Below are positions 31,771 through 42,629 of a DNA stretch of 64,000 nt, piece after piece (position 1 is the first letter of the stretch; the number at the start of each line of letters is the position of its first letter). Where the stretch lies: the NCBI GenBank assembly GCA_963691655.1, contig OY829327.1:62136079-62200078 (forward strand), in the 5' to 3' direction. Made by a program: the position numbers and the translations under genes. The notes below the pieces were generated by a model that saw only the letters and a list, made by a program, of their open reading frames with translations, did not search any database and was not told where the DNA came from. This stretch comes from Toxonevra muliebris. Lineage: Eukaryota; Arthropoda; Insecta; Diptera; Pallopteridae.

Positions 31771-33151
31771 CTAGATACCAAACTTCTTTGGCGTTCTCAT
31801 GTTGAGCTAAAGGTATCCAAGGCATTGGCAGTTTTTTGTCAATGTAAGGCTATTTTTGACAAAACATGGGGCTTATCACCTTATAAAGTCTTATGGCTTT
31901 ATAAGGCTATGATTCGACCCATCATCACCTATGCATCCATAGTCTGGTGGAGCAGACTTAATGTTGACCGCGTTAGAAAAGCTCTTGCCAGGCTTCAAAG
32001 GACTGTGGCCATTTGTTGTACGGGACCTTTTCCTGCAACAACTGGCCCATCCTTGGATGCATTGCTCACCTTACCACCCCTTGATATTTTTGCTAAAGGA
32101 GAGGCTGTTAAAGCCATCTGTAGGCTTAAACGCAATGGGTATTGGTATGACACTTGCTGGGATATTGGTGACATTGTTGAAGGTACTGATATGGATCTAA
32201 CAGTTCTATCAATGCCATCCAATACAATGCCAACAATTCCAGTTTTAAAACAGCGCTATACAATACAAATTCCAGAGGCCCAAACTTGGCTTTTGCCGGG
32301 ACCTGGGCCGGGAGCTGATTGTAAGCGTATTTTCACTGACGGCTCCAGAACAGAATTCGGTTCGGGTTCTGGTGTCTTTATTGAAAATGATGGAGTGCAC
32401 CTTCACTTCTCCCTTGGGTTGTATGCTTCTGTTTTTCAAGCAGAAATTTTTGTTATCATCAAGGCAATGGACCATGTTATTGATAATGGTTGGAGAGAAA
32501 GGAGTATCTGTGTATTTAGTGACAGTCAGGCTGCGCTTAAATCCTTGCTTAATCCTCTAACCACGACTAAACTGGTTATGGATTGCAAGTCCAGGCTTGA
32601 TTGTGTTGGAAAACACAATAGCCTGCTGTTGATATGGGTTCCTGGACACTCAGGAAATAAATTGGGTGACCTTCTGGCCAGAAAGGGTTCGGAAACTGGT
32701 TTCCTGGGCCCAGAACCTGTACTCTCTTTGTCGTCTACAGCCATCAAGACCACCATTAATGAGTGGGTCGACTTGAGCCACAATCGTAAAAGGGAAGGGC
32801 TGAGGGGCTTTAGACAGACAAAGACCATGTTACCTGTTATCTCGAAGCGTCTAACAGATTTTCTGTTATCACAGAAAGAGCTGCAGGCAGCTGGTGGGAT
32901 TATATACAGGTCATTTCTCTTGCGCCAAACATTTGCATATGATTGGCCTGGGAGCTAGTGCCTTCTGTGCTTCCTGTGGTTTGGAGGAATGTGAAGAGAC
33001 GGCGGATCACTTTCTTAGTGTCTGCCCCGCTTTCTGCCAGATCAGAGTAAGCATATTTGGTACTGGAGTGTTGGGAGACGAACACCTAAGCTCTCTAACA
33101 CCGCAGGATCTGCTAAGATATATTAATAAATCTCGTAGATTTAAAGAATAA
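31750..33151 (+). pseudogene. LINE ORF2: RT thumb, RNase H and C-terminal Cys/His motif
   Basis: A 402-codon frame starts KYLGVTLDTKLLWRSHVELK, then the thumb with YKAMIRPIITYASIVWWSRL. RNase H follows at about residue 195: IFTDGSRTEFGSGSGVF (Asp), FQAEIFVIIKAMDHV (Glu), VFSDSQAALKSLL (Asp) and WVPGHSGNKLGDLLARKG (His, last Asp), so all four catalytic positions are visible. After a frameshift at about 32940 the tail reads GASAFCASCGL-x(6)-TADHFLSVCPAF, a C-x2-C-x(n)-H-x4-C motif typical of this LINE group. An encoded RNase H points to the LOA or I clade rather than Jockey proper. Confidence 0.92.
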
Positions 33152-33265
33152 CAAAAGGGAACACAGGATATAGTACAATGGACGTAAAACTTGTCTGTAT
33201 TCTTGTGTTGTATTCTTGAATACTTCTTTTGTCTGTTCCAACAAACAAAAAAAAAAACAATTTTT
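33152..33265 (+). mobile_element. 3' UTR and tail of the LINE
   Basis: A short AT-rich 3' UTR follows the ORF2 stop and ends in an A-run (33247-33260) typical of a LINE tail. The downstream target duplication was not identified because the SINE follows directly. Confidence 0.5.
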
Positions 33266-33299
33266 TATTTTTAATTTATAAATATTAAATAAATAGATA

Positions 33300-33710
33300 T
33301 TTTTTATATTATTATTATTTGAAGGAAGAACGACTCGAAAGTCAGGCACTGTGACCTATAAGATCTATTGTGCCAAGGCCCCAAGTTATGAAAGAAAGGA
33401 GGAGAGAAAGATAGATTAGAAACATACCCAAGCCGAGAATCGAACTCGGGTCTCTAGAGACAAGAGTCTGGCACTCTGCCTCTAGACCACAGTGTCGATG
33501 GTTGGACCTACAGTTTAACGCCGATTCCGAACGGCTGTGTGGCAATTTTTTATCAGCTCGGTAGTTTTGCCATTACCAACCAAGGTGTGTACTTGTACAC
33601 ATTCTTATAATTCTCATCCACTTCATATCGATAGTGAATATAAGAAGTTTATGAGAATTAATCACCAAACCAAGACGGGAATCGAACCCGCAACCTCCTG
33701 GGTGAATATA
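33300..33710 (-). mobile_element. SINE with two tRNA-like heads, copy 1 (first head truncated)
   Basis: On the minus strand the 5' head keeps only GGTTGCGGGTTCGATTCCCG (T-arm, box B). A spacer follows (AACTTCTTATATTCACTATC, ACCTTGGTTGGTAATGGC). Then comes a second tRNA-like unit with box A GTGGTCTAGAGGCAGAGTG, an AGACTCTTGTCT anticodon region and box B GAGTTCGATTCTC. It ends in a TTCAAATAATAATAATAT tail. The 42.1-kb copy has the same layout. The A and B boxes are RNA polymerase III promoter elements, so this is a SINE family. Confidence 0.8.
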
Positions 33711-33739
33711 AATTCATTATTTATGTACTTTCAAAAATT

Positions 33740-34015
33740 CAAGAATATACTAATAATTCGCAAATTTTTTAAACGCATTTTAGGTATCGAGTACATTTAT
33801 GTCGATACTTTTGAGTACCCAATACTTTTCGGTCGATACTTCAAATAAGTATAGTATCGATACTTTCCCTAGCTGAAATGTACGGCAGGTAAAACTTTAA
33901 AATCAGCAGCAAAACGGCGAGTTTTTTTTACGTCTATGTTTAGGATTGATTTTTTGGAATTCTTGATGGGTGCACCAAAAAGTGTGATTTTGCCGAACCG
34001 TGTTATCAAATCACT
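33740..34015. other. Spacer, nothing recognised
   Basis: Contains GTACCCAATACTTTTCGGTCG / AGTATCGATACTTTCCC repeats of the type that also form the ends of the hAT-like element at 46497-49584, so it may hold a relic of that family. No gene was found. Confidence 0.3.
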
Positions 34016-34148
34016 TATTTACTTAAATAAAAACTTAAAAAACGTTTATTTTATTCATTTCTATAATTTTAATACATTTTTTTTATCAAATGCAGTTAAG
34101 GCAAATCTCTTTGCGGTGCTTTTAAAAAGTAGTGGGGTGACTGGTCAC

Positions 34149-35082
34149 CAGCGTGGCCGTTGATAAATTTCAAAAAGTTGCAAAAAAAGTGTCACTGAGA
34201 GTAAAAGTCTCATCCAATTTTTTTTTTTAATAAAGGGAACATTTATTTCATTTTGCAGCAGTTTGCATATAAAAAAATTTTTTGATGTATTGAAAGTAAA
34301 AAAAACAAAATCAATTATCCCAAGTAATTAATACATTAAGGTGCTTCACGAAAAAAAAGTTGTTCTACACCTCCAAAAATTTACAATTTTCATTTGTGAA
34401 CTTTTAATTGGCCAAACAATTTTCCCTAAGTCAATGTGGCAAATTTGAAAATAGCAATAAGTTTGTAAAAAATAAAACGACAGTGTTGCAACTGAAAAGA
34501 ATGTGTGTAATTAGTGTTGCGAACTTTCAAGTTAAAGGCAATGGATTTTTCGTTTAATTTCGTATATGCGTGCGTTTTAAAATTAAATCAGAGTTGTCAG
34601 AGCGTGCTCGTGCTCTACTCTAATCCGTACTCTGAGTTAAAAAAGAAAAACTTCTATTTTCAAATTAGCCACACTGACTTAAGGAATATTTTTTGGCCAA
34701 TTACAAGTTCACAAATGATAGATTCTGAAAAATTCTAGGGTTCTACACACAAATTTTTTTTAATCTGCTAGCAGACTCGAGAAAATGCGATTTTCTAGAG
34801 TTTTTTTTTTCAAAATGGAACGGTAATCGGTAGAGCTGAAATATTTTGGGAATCATCATAAAATAACTTTTTTTTCGTGAAGCACCTTAATGTATTAATT
34901 ACTTTGGATAATTGATTTTTTTTTTTTTTACTTTCAATACATCAATGCATTTTTTTTATATGCAAACTGCTGTGAAATGAAATAAATGCTCCTTTTATTA
35001 AAAAAAAAAAATTGGATGAGACTTTTTTACTCTCAGTGACACTTTTTTTGCAACTTTTTGAAATTTATCAACGGCCACGCTG
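34149..35082. mobile_element. Long-TIR DNA element (934 bp) with 8-bp target duplication
   Basis: The ends CAGCGTGGCCGTTGATAAAT start inverted repeats of about 210 bp (34149-34360 and 34870-35082) that differ at only a few positions and in homopolymer lengths. The flanks are CTGGTCAC at 34141-34148 and 35083-35090, a perfect 8-bp duplication. The empty site is visible at 7525-7535 in the related repeat. The CAG start and 8-bp duplication suggest a hAT-type element. The centre is AT-rich and non-coding. Confidence 0.88.
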
Positions 35083-35090
35083 CTGGTCAC

Positions 35091-35275
35091 TCCTTTCGCC
35101 TTTCTAAAGTTAAATGGTAATTATGAAAAATTTTTCACATCCAATAAAATTTCAAATCGACAGGAAGCAAAACTTAAAACGCAGAAAAAAGGATGCTATT
35201 GCAGCTGCGTATATGCGAGGCATATCGTGCCTGATGTATTGAGTAAAAGAATAATAATGCAAATACAACCTATAA
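35091..35275 (+). repeat. Dispersed repeat, copy 2, right part
   Basis: Continues the family of 7440-7755 after the inserted TIR element: AATAAAATTTCAAATCGACA, ATTGCAGCTGCGTATATGCG, CATATCGTGCCTGATGTATT and GAGTAAAAGAATAATAATGC. The left part is at 34020-34148. Confidence 0.75.
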
Positions 35276-36384
35276 TCGGCGGAGGGCTTCTTAAGAAAAG
35301 TGACTTTGAATTTCTGTATTCGAAATGTGTAGAGACTTTCAGGAAGACGATATTGATATGTAAAATTTTGTCATTTCTGCGGGCGACAACACTACTTACA
35401 CCCCATTTTATGATCTGTAAGAAAACATCATACCATAATTGAAATTCACATGACATAAAAACGTAAGGAAATAATTATATTTATTTTAGATCAATACATA
35501 CATACATAAAATGTTAGAACATGTAGGCTGTTATACAGCTGGCTATATACAGCCAGCGTTGCCAGATGAACAACCGCAGCGTCATTTGGACGATTTCAGA
35601 GCCAAATGATTTAGTAGCACGAAATGACGTTTTGCGAAAATGCTAATTAAAAATGGGTTAAATTTGTAATAAAATTGAGTAAGTGTATGCACTGGCCGTG
35701 TTTTATTTGATTTAATTTTCTTATGGATTATTCCAGGCAACAAAAGTTTAACAGTTTGTTGTAACAGTTGTTTAAATGAAGATCCTTATTATATTACATT
35801 ACAAATTATTAAGTTTTGAAATTAATAAAATCCCCTCCCAAAGTTGTTTTGGATGTTTTCCAAAAAAAATTTCACTGCATACAGCACGCAAAAGCTTTTT
35901 GGGATAATCAGGATGATTTGCCGTAACTTTATTATTTCCCAGGCAGTTTTGAAATCAAAATTTATGGACTCCATTGCCTGTTCGCTAAAAATCCTTATCC
36001 TACATTTTTATTTTACAAAATTGTTCGACGTGAAAAACAACGGCATAAACTTTAGGAGTTATATTAACACATAAGTTCATGTAGCTCTTTTTAAAAGCTT
36101 CTATACACGTTCCGTAATCTTTTTCAAGTTCATTTCCGAAACATGCAGATACAACTTTCTTGAAGTCATCAAAAACTTTAATGAATTTCATCCAGCCTAG
36201 ATTTATACGACTACATATCGCTCATTTACTAAAAGACTGTCATAACTCAAAAAAACGTGATTTTGCAGGAAACGCATTTAAAGTTTTCAATTGACTTCCA
36301 CTTTGCAGAAAAAAGAAGAAATCTTATAGTTTTCACGCGCTGAGTATACAAGATATTAATATGAATTTTTACACAATATGAAAA

Positions 36385-36590
36385 TACAATTCCCTGTAAT
36401 GAAATCGAACATTTTTCCAATTCCATTACCTAGGAATCTAAAAATTTTAATTACCGATTACAATTCCATGTAATGGAATTGAAAGCTTTATCAATTCCAT
36501 TACCAAGGGATTGAAAACATTTAAGTACCAATTGCAATTCCTTGTAATTGGAATTGGGAATGTAATGTAATTGAATTTACCCAGCTTTGA
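36385..36590. repeat. Short imperfect tandem/inverted repeats of the CAATTCC-TGTAATGGAATTG type
   Basis: The motif CAATTCCATGTAATGGAATTG, which is itself palindromic, recurs in variants at about 36390, 36465 and 36535, with TTCCATTACC(T/A)AGG between copies. The unit is about 70 bp. It may be the subterminal array of a transposon end (CCCAGCTTTGATGGG follows). Confidence 0.6.
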
Positions 36591-36599
36591 TGGGGCCTA

Positions 36600-37050
36600 A
36601 TTCAGAAAAAATGATATCTAGAATCATTTTTCTAGAGCACATACACTCTCTCATGTACTAGACTTTGAAATAACAAACTGTTATGCAGACTAGTAATAAT
36701 GAGAAAAACGCAACAACAAATAAGTAAACAGAACGGTAGTGGTAGTTTTCTTTCAATATCTCTATTCAGTTAAGATATTTGGAATCAAATCTGCAATTCT
36801 GGGTTACGATTTCAAATCTTAGTAGCTTATATAGGATATTGAAAGATTAAGAACTATCAATTAGATCACTGGCGGATTCCGGAACTGCCGTCTGATTTGC
36901 CCGTCTCTGTATAGACTGTTGTTGTCATGACTACATATATACGTTCTTTAAGTCTGTTATACATTATTTAAATGAAGCTAAAACATGGAACAGTAGTCGA
37001 CTTTGAAAATTAACAACTAGATTTAATTTTCATAGTCTACAAAAAAATCT
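36600..37050 (+). repeat. Dispersed repeat, copy 2
   Basis: Matches the unit of the 61-62-kb array: CTCATGTACTAGACTTTGAA, CTGTTATGCAGACTAG, GAACGGTAGTGGTAGTTTTC, TTTCAATATCTCTATTCAGT, TTAGTAGCTTATATAGGATA, GGCGGATTCCGGAACTGCCG and GATTTGCCCGTCTCTGTATA. This single copy includes both flanking parts of the unit, so it helps define the full repeat of about 430 bp. Confidence 0.8.
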
Positions 37051-38594
37051 AATAGATTTTCCTTGCTACGTAAAATGCCCATATGTGTTTTGTAGCAGTT
37101 TTTTACATGAATTGCTCTTGAAGGTAGGACCGCCGTGTGTGATTTCACGTCGAGAGTAACAAGAAGCTTGTCTTGCCCAGGCCAAAAATTCAGTCTCAAA
37201 CTTTTTCAACATATGTGTAAAAACTGTATTAACTACACCAAGCATTAGATATAATTCTGTTGGTGGCATGATTTCCAGGAATGATTTGTCTTCAGCAGTT
37301 GTAATTAGCAGGGGATATATGCTATTAAAATAATATTTTAAAGCCCACCTTTCTTTGCATTACACCAAGTGCATGGATACGCATTGCTGCGTGACATGAT
37401 TCCAACCAAAATATTTGCTTTCTTCTGTTAGTTGACAGTGTTTTACTGTGAATAAATAGAGTAATTTCTATAGAAATGGATTTTGGCAAATTTTGGCAAA
37501 ATATTGCTCTTTCAACAAGTTAATTGATGGGAATGTAACACACATATCAGTATTATATAAGTCATTTATTTCATATTTTGACATATCAATATCGCCTTCT
37601 AGAGAATTTCTAAACATTTCGGATACAGAAATATTCCAAGTCAATTTTCTCAAAAAGACCTTAGCGGAATTTTTTAGTTTTTAAATTTTTATGATCAGGA
37701 AAGACTACTGATTCAAAATCAGGAAGGAAATTTCAAGTGCAAGCACCTTTGCATTAAATCCAGTTCAGACGCACCGCGGAATTGTTTTATTTTGAATTAT
37801 GTACCTATACCCAACAAACCATAGAAATGAATAAGGTCATTTTAGCATTCGAAACGAATTCGAAAATGAGGCCGTTTTGGTAAAGTAGAAAGTAAATCAA
37901 AATAACAATTTATTTGTCAAAAAATTGTTTATAGAAAAATGCGATTTCTCGAAATTTGAAACCTCATTTAAAGAAACTATTAATTTTGGAAAGCTGGTGA
38001 GGACAAATTAATGGACTATAAAATAAATACGAATAATATATTTTATTTTTATAAGTTGGAGATTTCTTGTTAGTTGGAGCTCGAAGTCATCGCGACTTTG
38101 TATTCAGATGCTGGCGTGAAATTGTGGATAACTAAGTGGTTCAAAAGTTCAGCTGGGGTGGGGCTGCTAATAAGTCCGCTTTAATAAATGCAATCACTGC
38201 AGCTGCGATTAGAGGTACATTTACAATTGCTTCACTATATGCTAATTTTTTATTCAAGTCAATCATTTTAGGAGCTTATCAAAAAAAAAAAAAAAATATC
38301 TCGCTGAGACCATAGATGCTTTTGAAGACAAAAAAATGCTTTCAAAGAACAGGACAACGAAAAAAAAAACTAATTACGGAGAATTAAATAACTCTAATAG
38401 AGTAATTTAGTTTAATTCTGTTTCTTGATAATATTGTTGAATAAAAATTTGTCAAAAAAGACTTTTAAATGTTTTAATAAAATAACTTTTAATAAGTTCG
38501 GTAAAAAAGAAGTATCGTGAATGATTTGCTAATGATGCTGATTTTCGAAGGAATCGTTGAGTTTGGGATGAATTCATATACGCAATCAAAAACG

Positions 38595-39281
38595 GATTCG
38601 TAAATGAAGAAACAATTACCCAAGAAAACGAACTAATGTACGAATCGTTAATGATATTCGTTTTCGAAACATTTTATTGTCATAACGAATTCGTTTCTAA
38701 TTTGAAACGGATTCGTCTGGTTTGTCGAGACATTCCAAAAAAGAATAATAAAGTTAAAATAGCCAAATTAAAAATTATTATGCTCATTTTACAGTACAAT
38801 TTGACATTTACGTTAGTAAGCCCAGTAATCGCATTAATTTAATCAGTTTTAACGTATTCAAATTTGCTATATGATACAAAATGTGAAAAACAAATGCTAC
38901 GGATATTGTAGACACAATTATACTTGCAGAAGGAATATAAAAGGTATGTGGAATTCTTAAAAATCAGACATTTTGATTAATTATTGACGAAACAACTGAT
39001 GTAAGCACAAAAAAATGTTTAGAATTGGTAGTGGGATATTTCGGCAGTGAAAAAGTGAAAGACAAATTTTTGAGCTTGATTCAATTGGAAAAATCTAGCT
39101 GCTAAGTTCAATTATGAAGCAATATTAAATTTTTTGGCACAATGAAAATACCAATTAGAAATTTAAATGGAATCGCGGCAGACAATGCGTCAGTGATGAC
39201 GGACGAAAACAGCATAGCAGCAAGAGTCAATCACAGTTTAAAGAATTTCAAGATATATTTAACATCAAAGTACATAAAAGT
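38595..39281 (+). pseudogene. hAT-type transposase remnant, N-terminal/central part
   Basis: Around 38960-39280 the broken frames read FLIIDETTDVSTKKCLELVV-like sequence (LIIDETTDVSTKKC), then KVKDKFLSLIQLE and IRNLNGIAADNASVMTDENS. These are the two core motifs of hAT transposases: the first catalytic Asp region (IDESTD) and the second (GxxxDGAxVM-like DNASVM). A piggyBac MITE interrupts the frame at 39282. Stops are frequent. Confidence 0.72.
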
Positions 39282-39285
39282 TTAA

Positions 39286-39540
39286 CCCTGGAAGGACATG
39301 TTTACGTTTTACAATTTTTCCTTCTAAGTGTAGATAAACATTTAATTTATGAATAAATGTTATTAAAAATAAACGTCGATTGTTGTTTTTCTATATGATA
39401 AATTAACCAAATAATGGGAAACAATCAATTTTCAAAGTTATAGGTGTATAGATAATGGTTATGTCCACTTTGAATAACAGCGTCGTCGTTTCGACGAAGC
39501 ATGACCTTTACGTATAAAAAATATGCATGTACTTCCAGGG
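39286..39540. mobile_element. piggyBac-like MITE (255 bp) within the hAT transposase remnant
   Basis: The ends CCCTGGAAGGACATG and CATGTACTTCCAGGG are inverted with one mismatch. TTAA flanks both sides (39282-39285 and 39541-39544). The element is non-coding, AT-rich in the centre, and has a GTCGTCGTTTCGACGA palindrome near 39480. It inserted in the hAT remnant, so it is younger. Confidence 0.85.
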
Positions 39541-39551
39541 TTAACAATGCT

Positions 39552-39718
39552 TGCGTTCAGAAAACGACCTCTGCTCAGCAACATGCTGAAGTACCAGAAA
39601 AATAATACGCTCAATGAAATGACGACTGCTCAATATAATTTTTGTTGATCATAAAGTGATCAATTTGCGTTCATAAGCGCACAGGTAGCAGTGGCGGAGC
39701 AGAGGCGTTTTCTAAACG
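39552..39718. repeat. Small inverted repeat, possible MITE
   Basis: CGTTCAGAAAACGACCTCTGCTC at the left pairs with GAGCAGAGGCGTTTTCTAAACG at the right (one base bulge and one mismatch). No target duplication was recognised. Total length is about 167 bp. Confidence 0.5.
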
Positions 39719-39884
39719 TGACCAATAATAAATATAATCCTGGAACAATAGATCCCATTGAAACACAATTTTATTGTTTATCTTTGTGCACGAAGAATAC
39801 GTACGTGCATACGTTTTTACTCATAGTGTTTTCCTAGTTCAAATTTAAATTTTTTTTTTCGCATCAGAAAATTATTAGACTGCG

Positions 39885-40205
39885 CAATGAAAATCCAAAA
39901 TTCACTTTAAAGGCAATTGCTCGAAAAGCACAGGTTTCGCGAAATACCGTTTTGTGTTATTAAAGTATACAATGAACGCCTGAAAATAGGAAGCAAGGAA
40001 GTGGCAAAAAGAAGGGGTTTAATAAGCCAGCTATGGCCAAGAAGTTGGTAGCTCTTTTAAAAAAATCCCAATACAGCAGGCAGAAAAGTTGCTAAAAAAC
40101 GAGGATGGTCTGAAACTTTTGTTAGAAAAGTTAAGAGCGAGGAAGTCATACAAGGTCCAAACGGTTCCAGACACAAATTTGTGAAAATAGTATTAAAAGC
40201 TTAAT
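39885..40205 (+). pseudogene. Tc1/mariner-like transposase remnant, N-terminal half
   Basis: The frame reads RLRNENPKFTLKAIARKAQV then SRNTVL, a helix-turn-helix start. After a frameshift come KKGFNKPAMAKKLVALLKKS and frames matching 'V-A-K-K ... F-V-R-K-V-K' and KVQTVPD-like sequence. The pattern is the paired helix-turn-helix half of an IS630-Tc1-mariner transposase. The DDE half of apparently the same family is at 62.3-62.7 kb. No ends were found. Confidence 0.6.
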
Positions 40206-40209
40206 GGGA

Positions 40210-40915
40210 GGCATTTCGGAACAAAACAAAATTAATATATAAATTAATAACAAAAAATATTTTAATAATGAATAAAAACATTAATGAAACTTCTGTTAAT
40301 ATAAAGTTTTTTTTCTTTTTAATATGTTAACTAGTTTAGAAGTAGTTTGAGTTTATTTGTGCACAAGTTTCATTGTGCTCAAACCTTACTAGAGAACAAG
40401 GATCTAGCCTACAATATTTTTTTTGAAATGACTGAATCCAATAAGTTATCCCTAACTTTTTTTTCGTACATTCTTAAATTAACAAATAAAATATATATGG
40501 AGTTTCAGGCTGAAACTCCAAGGATTCATTGATTGATTCCTACCATTACCACATATTTAATAACAATTTTAAACAACTCTGTTGCATCGAAATTGAGGAA
40601 TGATTCTTCTCTGAATGCAATTGACCTTAATAATGAGAATATTTTCCTGGATCATAAATCAACATATGCGAACAAAGGCCGAAATAATAATTAGATTAGA
40701 AGTGATCAATAAAAATGTAATAACAATAATTAAATAACTACCGTTTGTATCAGCAAATAAATATAAAATAGCAAAATGTAAATAAATAAAGATATTGAAG
40801 AGTTAGGTGCAGACATTATTAAATTTAAAACTGTTAAGCCAAGATTTAATAACGAAAAAGAAAATGGAAGAATTTTGATGAGAAACTTTTCATTTAAATA
40901 ACGCTTTAAAAGAAA
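40210..40915. other. AT-rich intronic stretch between transposase remnants
   Basis: No motif was recognised. It may contain further decayed hAT coding sequence, since the C-terminal part of a hAT transposase follows at 40920. Confidence 0.3.
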
Positions 40916-40919
40916 AAAT

Positions 40920-41157
40920 GTTTTCAAAACTGCAAAAATTTATTGGGCCAATTTAAAGTTTTACATATAGCAGTGCAGCGGCAGAAAGACTTTTATCAAT
41001 TGTATCTATGAAAAGACAAAAAATTAAATTGCTTGCTGACTGCAACTGTAATGGTTGGTAAGGAAATGCGACAAAAAAAATTATGCCTCCAACTGGGTCC
41101 CTTCGAATGAGCTGATTCAAAAAGCAGCAAATAACATCTTATTTGAGAAGAAGTAAG
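40920..41157 (+). pseudogene. hAT-type transposase remnant, C-terminal dimerisation part
   Basis: The broken frame carries the sense of H-S-S-A-A-A-E-R-L-F-S (CAGTGCAGCGGCAGAAAGAC at 40971, then TTTTATCAATTG), the conserved hATC dimerisation motif. It ends WVPSNELIQKAANNILFEKK and then a stop at 41155-41157. It lies on the same strand as the 38.6-39.3-kb remnant and is probably its C terminus. Confidence 0.6.
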
Positions 41158-41388
41158 AATTGTTTCTTTTAGTTATTAAATCTTGTTTTTTTATTATATA
41201 GTAATACTAGTTGGGCTTCTCCTAGTTTCGCTATCCGGTCCTGGCAACATAGGAGTAATACGAAAATTACAACCAATTTATCCAAATTAAAATATTTTAT
41301 TTTGAATGTTTTTTGATTTATTTTTTTATTCACATAATTTACTTGTTGCTGTATATAGTGAAATGAAAACAGAAATTTGAAAACTAAA

Positions 41389-41583
41389 TTGTGTATTAAC
41401 GAACACAAGCCAGAAGTGAAACTTCTTGTGAACTAAACGAAACACAAGCAAATAACAAGCAAATTAAATTTTTCAATCGCTAAATTTTTTACTTCATTGG
41501 CTTGTGTTTTTTAATTTCATTTGCTTGTGTTTCGTTTAGTTCACAAGAAGTTTCACTTCTGCCTTGTGCTCGTTAATACACAA
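41389..41583. mobile_element. Near-perfect hairpin MITE (195 bp)
   Basis: Arms of about 65 bp beginning TTGTGTATTAACGAACACAA are inverted with only two or three mismatches. The loop is about 60 bp and contains a further CACAAGC-AAAT / ATTTGCTTGTG pair. No target duplication is evident. High arm identity suggests a recent insertion or strong palindrome maintenance. Confidence 0.75.
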
Positions 41584-42104
41584 CCAATTTTTGTTTAATG
41601 CTAGAACAAAAATTGTAACTCTGTACCGGTAATGTCGATGACAATTGTAGGCGAACTCTTTTTGTGTGCGACATCTTCATGTAATTCCTTGGACATTTGC
41701 GCCATCTGTATGTGAAATGTATAACTGTCATAAACTTTAAGATGACGACGCTACACATTGTTCTTTCGGCCATAGGCGTGTGTGTGTAATTAATATGTTA
41801 TATTGAATTAAAACTATTTATGAATCGTTTATTATATAATTTGCTCGTGAATTCAGTTACGGAATATTGATATTTAGCCCCTCATGCGCATTGCTCGACA
41901 AAATTATGTCGCATTGTAAACCGGTTGATTTTACTCTAGGACAAGAGAAAAGACGTATCACTTAAAAAAAAAAAAAAAAAATAAAGAAGTATCCTATAGA
42001 CATCTTATGCGCACCAGCTTTCTAAAAAAAACTCTGAGCTTACAATTTTCATACAACCAATTTTATATATTAATATAGATTAATACTTAATATTGTACCG
42101 CTTG

Positions 42105-42530
42105 TTATTATTATTATTTGAAAGAGGCGACTCGAAAGTCAGGCACTGCGACCTATAAGATCTATAGTACCAAAGCCCCAATAAAGAAAGAAAGGCAGAT
42201 AGATAAGAAACATACCCAAGCCGAGAATCGAACTCAGGTCTCCAGAGATAAGAGTCTGGCACTCTGCCACTAGACCACAGTGACGATGGTAGGACCTACA
42301 GTTTAACGCCGATTCCGAACGGCTGTGTGGCAATTTTTTATCAGCTCGGTGGTTTTGCCATTACCAACCAAGGTGTGTAGTTGTACACATTCTTATAATT
42401 CTCATCCACTTCATATCGATAGTGAATATAAGAAGTTTATGAGAATTAACCAAGACGGGAATCGAACCCGCAACCTTCTAAATGAAAGGCTAGTGCACTA
42501 TCCACTAGACAATCGAGGTCGTCTACCGCG
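42105..42530 (-). mobile_element. SINE with two tRNA-like heads, copy 2 (complete)
   Basis: On minus the 5' head is tRNA-Glu-like: GATTGTCTAGTGGATAGTGC (box A), GCCTTTCATTTAGAAGG (anticodon arm, TTC) and GGTTGCGGGTTCGATTCCCG (box B). After about 150 bp of spacer a second head follows: GTGGTCTAGTGGCAGAGTGC (box A), AGACTCTTATCTCTGG (CTT anticodon region) and GAGTTCGATTCTCGG (box B). The 3' end is a TTCAAATAATAATAATAAC tail. Two promoter-bearing heads in one unit, repeated at 33.3 kb with the same spacing, define a dimeric SINE family. Neither head folds as a perfect tRNA. Confidence 0.82.
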
Positions 42531-42629
42531 TGTTTCAATAGAAAAAATATTTTATGAATTCGTTTATTTTTTATAACTTTTATAGCTTTAAGTATGACTG
42601 GACTTGTAACAAAAAAGCTGTAAATAAAA

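Larger units (their letters stand above)
35830..37690 (-). pseudogene. Remnant of an unnamed transposon-type protein
   Basis: On minus, a series of broken frames lies in a consistent order: PCTWCNAKKGG (a C-x2-C motif, about 37370), PPTELYLMLGVVNTVFTHML then ITHGGPTFKSNSCKKLL (37269-37066), VFDDFKKVVSACFGNELEKD then KSYMNLCVNITPKVYAVVFH (36191-36000), and lastly decayed GNNKVTANHPDYPKKLLRAV (about 35930). I have the impression of a repetitive arthropod protein family with these motifs in this order (C-x2-C, E-L-x-L-x-L-G, F-x-G-x-x-C-x-x-L-L, CFG, TPKVH), but cannot name it. Frameshifts and a dispersed-repeat insertion (36590-37050) break it. Confidence 0.5.

Noticed and set aside
33424..33500. 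Functional tRNA gene
   Set aside because: A and B boxes are clear, but the acceptor stem does not pair, the anticodon loop is too long, and the unit is embedded in a repeated SINE.
33342..33545. Open frames of 60-103 codons across the SINE copies (also 42080-42576)
   Set aside because: They read across tRNA-like heads and occur on both strands of both copies. They follow from the repeat, not from a gene.
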